Shown: positions 61,553 through 64,000 of the stretch, in pieces
How positions within the stretch are numbered: position 1 is the first letter of the stretch
Layout: each line of letters starts with the position of its first letter
Made by a program: the position numbers and the translations under genes
Origin: Trichomonas vaginalis G3
Lineage: Eukaryota; Parabasalia; Trichomonadida; Trichomonadidae
Direction: 5' to 3'
Length of the DNA: 64,000 nucleotides
NCBI RefSeq assembly: GCF_026262505.1
Contig: NC_067203.1
Coordinates: forward strand, 16,256,392 to 16,320,391
Notes under the pieces: model-generated
What the model saw: only the letters and a program-made list of their open reading frames with translations
The model's database searches: none
What the model was told of the DNA's origin: nothing

Positions 61553-63373
61553 ATAAAAATATATTTAATATTATCTAAGGGTCTGAGTAAAATATTACAT
61601 TTCACTGTCTTTGTTGCTCATTGCTATAAGCTATATAGAGTAGAAGGTTAACAACAATTTTTAATCAATTATGATTATCTCTTGCATTAATAATATGAAA
61701 TTTCATGATTTTTAATGAATTGGAGTCAATTGTTTTTGTATTTATCAACCAATTCATTGTCAATTAATAGACTTAATTATCCATATGGCACTTTTTCGGC
61801 ATTCTGATCCAAAACAAAATCATATTAGCAGCAATGAATATCAATGGATGATAATTCTTGGATTTGCAAAAAAATAAATTAAGAATTACCAAAGTGATAT
61901 CAGGGTTGGTACGTCTACATTCTTAAGTATTTCACTAGGAATGTTGAAAAATATTGAGGAAAATACCCTAATTTTCTAGGAAACTGTTTTCCCAATAAAA
62001 TTGGAACTTATGGGACGACTACACGACCTAACAAGGTCTATCATCGTTTAATAATCTTCAACGAATTGATATTTTACTAAAGATAGAAATTAAAAAAAAA
62101 TTAAGCTAGAGGCGTTTGAATTCCTACAAGATGATTGCCAAATTCACTAATTATCTAACCTTAAATTCGATTTTCAGATTAAATATTAAAATTTATGACA
62201 ATTAAAAAATAGTTGTTAAAAGTCTATATTCGGCTATTATGTAAGCTGTTGTTAAAATTGTCATTGTAATGATAAATTCTATTTTGAATAATATGTTATG
62301 AATAACGGTTTATATCAATACTGATATCTGTTCATTTTACTCTGACATAATATTTAAAAATAGAAAAATTATGAAATATATTCAACTAAAAACATAGTGC
62401 ATTTTAAACAAAATGGATATAGTTATCATACTATACTTTTAAAAAGATATTTTGAAAAATTGAATTTTTTTAAGTTTTAAATTGTATTTTTATTTTAAAA
62501 TTATCCACAAACATATAAGAATGCATATCCAAGCATCGAAATTTTAAAATAATGGCTTTTCTTTTAATTAAATAATTACGAAATTTAGGAAATATTAGAT
62601 TTTGATGATTGAAAAAATATCATCTAATAACAACTTTTGATTGGGCCTCTTCCAAAATCGGAAAATCGCCAATTTTTCAAGATTTTTCTATAATTTGAAA
62701 TAATAGGATGTCAAAGTATCATATAAAAATATTAGCAAAATTTGAAAAAGAGCAATCGGAATAGTAGCAAAATAAGTATTCGCGATTGAAGCGAAAAACG
62801 ATAAACTTCTTTTAGCCTCTCAATTTTTCTGAGCATTTCAAAATATACAGCATTCATTTAATTGAATGAAAAATCGAGACTATCGTTTATTTGTTATTTA
62901 TTTTTGGATGCTAAATGTATAGAAGTGATTAAAAAAAATAATTTAATAACAAATTTTTGTCAAAAAAAATTGGGTCGGGTCTATTGGAAATTTGGTAAAA
63001 TAAATATTGAAATAATACATGTATCATATAACAACAAAAAATAGTAAGAATAATACGAAAGGAAGAAAAATAAAGAAATGTCAAATTTTCTTCTCAATTT
63101 TTACATGAATGAGGTTTAATAATAATCGAATACGATCTCTGCTTGAATTCATTATAATTTGACACATTTGAATTAAAGGGGAATTTAAAACCATAGTGTG
63201 TTTTAATTATATCATTTAAGATAATAGATTCGGATATAATAAATTTTAAATTTTCAAAAACGTTCAAAGTTCTGAAATTTTTTTATTAACTTTTGAATAT
63301 CAGAATCATTTATGAGAAAAATTGAATGAAGTGAAACGGTTTTCAATTAGGCTCATAATATGAACTTCATAAT

Positions 63374-63430
63374 TCAGATTGTGAGCGGAGCAAAATTTGC
63401 CTTGCAGATTTTGTAAAGCTCACAATCTGA
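63374..63430. repeat. Perfect 13-bp inverted repeat before the last gene
   Basis: TCAGATTGTGAGC at 63,374-63,386 pairs with GCTCACAATCTGA at 63,418-63,430, with a 31-base loop. It lies directly upstream of the initiator at 63,433. Confidence 0.75.
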
Positions 63431-63432
63431 TA

Positions 63433-63440
63433 TCATAAAT
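63433..63440 (+). promoter_or_regulatory. Initiator of the 63,449 gene
   Basis: TCATAAAT, with its A 14 bases before the ATG at 63,449. Confidence 0.5.
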
Positions 63441-63448
63441 TATTTTTG

Positions 63449-64000
63449 ATGAGTTCAGAGCTTGTTCAAGATTTTGAATATGCTGCAGCTCATATCAAAG
63501 ACTACTTTGAAGACAATAAACTATTCGATACTTTCGAAGCGGAAGACATACGAAAAATACTCGAAATCGCCAATTTAACTTTAGAAGACTTCACTACTCT
63601 TCTTAAGCAATCAAAACATTCAATAAAAGCTAGTAAGTTATATAACTGTGCTCGAAATGCTAAGGTATCAGTTAATAACTTTGAAGAAGCAATTTCAATA
63701 CTTAAATTAATCCAAAAATACATGAAGATGAAAGTATTAAATAGAGCCATTGATATATTTAAACAAACAGAGAAAGATATATCTGAATCAAAGGAAAAAA
63801 TCCAAAAACTTCAATCAGAACTTGATTCTCTTAAAAATAAAAAGCCAACTTATTAGCAAACTTATCAGCCATATCAAGCTACCAAAATGCCATATCTACC
63901 TGATCACAATTCCTCACAGTTAACAAACCCCAACCAATATGCTCAACAACCATATATTCCTAAATACTCACAGTACGCAAGCACTTTCCAAAATGAAATG
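63449..64000 (+). pseudogene. 5' part of an ankyrin-family gene with an in-frame TAG (runs off the window)
   Basis: ATG at 63,449. MSSELVQDFEYAAAHIKDYF and the following 100 helical residues match the N-terminus of the 18,356-19,497 gene, so ankyrin repeats are expected beyond the window. A short coiled coil (ISESKEKIQKLQSELDSL) follows, then a TAG at 63,854-63,856. The same frame remains open after the TAG for 48 codons to the end of the window, with a Tyr/Gln/Pro-rich linker (QPYQATKMPYLPDHN). A single CAG- or TAC-to-TAG type change would explain it. Confidence 0.65.

Larger units (their letters stand above)
61553..63448. other. Gene-poor spacer, 1.9 kb
   Basis: AT-rich, without a supported gene. 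Its right end holds a 13-bp inverted repeat and an initiator for the next gene. Confidence 0.45.

Overview
The window looks like a piece of a parabasalid (trichomonad) nuclear genome, most likely Trichomonas vaginalis. The AT-rich spacers are short, the host genes have no visible introns, and several host genes carry an initiator-like TCA(T)A/T element 14-20 bases before the ATG. The gene content also fits: DUF3447-type ankyrin-repeat proteins, a GP63-like surface metallopeptidase, and a complete Maverick/Polinton.

Layout. Positions 1-26,670 are host DNA: a partial 3' gene end, a Ulp1/SENP-type protease, an exportin-like karyopherin, an ankyrin protein with about 12 repeats, a MYCBP homologue, an IFRD-like protein, a broken small membrane or secreted protein, a sequon-packed type I surface protein, a TRAPPC8/Trs85-like trafficking subunit, a frameshifted ankyrin gene, a PAP2/dolichyl-diphosphatase-like enzyme, a hypothetical protein divergent from a chromodomain protein, an ER J-domain/thioredoxin/TM protein, a small hypothetical protein and a divergent actin-family protein.

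Positions 26,673-50,952 are a 24.3-kb Maverick/Polinton, a virus-like integrated element. It has about 295-bp terminal inverted repeats (TIRs) and a probable 6-bp target duplication (AGTAAA). It carries a DNA polymerase B, a DDE integrase, a packaging ATPase, a double-jelly-roll major capsid gene and a probable penton gene, all broken by frameshifts. Accessory genes are mostly intact: an SF3 helicase, KilA-N and KilA-N/T5orf172 proteins, an HNH endonuclease, a D12-class adenine methyltransferase, and small glycine-rich amphipathic proteins. A phage tail-fibre-like gene is frameshifted. Nearly every gene of the element starts 10-14 bases after a TTTTTA box, a signal unlike the host initiator.

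Positions 50,960-64,000 return to host DNA: an Hsp70/Hsp110-like chaperone, a frameshifted ankyrin gene, a long coiled-coil protein that may be flagellar or cytoskeletal, a GP63-like metallopeptidase, two long gene-poor spacers, and the 5' part of another ankyrin-family gene with an in-frame stop.

How the genes work together. The host genes are ordinary housekeeping and surface genes with no evident operon logic. Inside the element, replication (PolB, helicase), integration, packaging, virion and fibre genes form a viral programme. Its core has decayed in this copy, so it is probably non-autonomous now.
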